Below are positions 63,229 through 64,000 of a stretch of 64,000 nt of DNA, one piece after another. The stretch covers positions 18,600,001 to 18,664,000 of the forward strand of contig OZ017797.1 in NCBI GenBank assembly GCA_963969395.1. The letters run 5' to 3'. Positions within the stretch are counted from its first letter, which is position 1; each line of letters starts with the position of its first letter. The stretch is from Pseudoscleropodium purum (Eukaryota > Streptophyta > Bryopsida > Hypnales > Brachytheciaceae). Under the pieces are notes generated by a model. That model did not search any database and had not been told where the DNA came from. It was given only the letters and a program-made list of their open reading frames with translations. Made by a program: the position numbers and the translations under genes.

Positions 63229-63990
63229 GTGGATAGAATTCATTCAACAACAATTATAAATAGTGTTCTAGTCCGCTCTCCTACACATGGTGCAATAGAT
63301 TGCAAAGAGGGCAATGCCGATGCTGGCTCAGATATCACCATCCACCGCGATCAGCAAAGGTCGGGAAAAGTTGATGACGCTAGATGGGGAGAAAGGGAGT
63401 TGAAAGTTGCAGAACTTGATAAATTTGTGGGAAAGAGGGGTGGAGAAGTGTATCGTTGGTTTGCTCAACTCCGCCTTGTATTAAGGGGTAAACCACGCAC
63501 ATACCAGCATGATGAGGACAAAGTCGCATATGCACTATCTTACATGAGTGGAGCTGCACAAAATTGGGCAATGCCACTCTTGCAAGCCCTTGATGATGGA
63601 CGGCAACATGACCTATTGACGGATTATGACGCATTTAGGGCAGCCATAATTGCAGTTTATGGCGACATTGATAGAAGAGGAAACGCAGAAGACCTCCTTG
63701 GAAGGCTCAAGCAGACAGGTGCAATGACGGTATATATTTCTAGTTTTGATGAGCACACCGCCTAAGTTGATTAGAATGAGGCCAATTTAATAGCACGATT
63801 TCGTAGAGGATTGAAAGATGAAATTCTTGATTCTGTGGCAATGGCTGAGACCCAGCCTTGTGGACTCCAAGACTGGATGGCGATGGCATCTCAAATTGAT
63901 GAAAGGTTGTAGGCACGTTGACAGAGTCGATGACCACCTACCCAATATTCTAGTTTGCCCCAAACCTACTCTTTGAATCCAAAATCGCAA
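63229..63990 (+). pseudogene. Degenerate Ty3/gypsy gag (window edge)
   Basis: A reading frame open to 63765 carries a retrotransposon gag (capsid-like) region: LDKFVGKRGGEVYRWF, DKVAYALSYMSGAAQNWAM and YDAFRAAIIAVYGD are typical Ty3/gypsy Gag landmarks. Gag would form the particle in which the element's RNA is reverse transcribed. Clear homology continues past stops at 63763, 63772 and 63910, with further stops at 63919 and 63931, so the copy is dead. No ATG opens the frame, so its true start is unknown. The zinc knuckle and pol would lie beyond the window edge. Confidence 0.82.
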
Positions 63991-64000
63991 TCTTTTGTTC

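Overview
This window looks like nuclear DNA of a land plant, probably an early-diverging one (moss, lycophyte or similar). It holds four intact, intron-containing genes in a very AT-rich background full of decayed mobile elements. The evidence is an R2R3-MYB with the canonical two plant introns, a nine-exon plant-type hexokinase, GT-AG introns throughout, GC-richer exons, and plant MITE, CACTA, Tc1 and Ty3/gypsy remnants. The hexokinase has neither a membrane anchor nor a transit peptide (the type C organisation described in moss), and the MYB carries a subgroup 9-like motif. Both suggest a bryophyte or lycophyte, but the species cannot be fixed from sequence alone.

Layout. 579-2006 (-): R2R3-MYB transcription factor, 351 aa. 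4.5-14.1 kb: AT-rich, no intact gene, with a 173-bp tandem duplication and two small CACTA-type hairpin elements that have 3-bp target duplications. 14142-17048 (-): 710-aa protein with an NYN ribonuclease domain and two LOTUS (OST-HTH) domains, of MARF1/limkain-b1 type. 18.4-26.2 kb: AT-rich. Its core is a nearly full-length but decayed Tc1-like transposase (21303-24470, -) split by a 2.15-kb CACTA-ended element that carries a palindromic minisatellite. 27174-28848 (+): 391-aa intracellular LysM-domain protein. 31370-39105 (-): 483-aa hexokinase with intact active-site motifs. Several introns hold MITEs, including four copies of one ~300-bp family. 39.7-62.6 kb: AT-rich with a Stowaway-like element, a fifth copy of the ~300-bp family, tandem repeats and one GC-rich island. 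62.7-64 kb: a candidate LTR followed by the broken gag of a Ty3/gypsy retrotransposon, cut by the window edge.

The four genes are not an operon or an obvious cluster; they act in unrelated processes (transcription, RNA metabolism, an unknown intracellular LysM role, sugar phosphorylation and sensing). LysM and hexokinase are convergent. I found no RNA genes, CRISPR or bacterial-type systems. The most unusual structures are the nested CACTA-in-Tc1 locus with a ~22-bp imperfect direct repeat at its borders, and the pile-up of one MITE family in the hexokinase introns. Intron boundaries were read by eye from splice-site consensus, reading phase and family conservation. None has been checked against transcripts.
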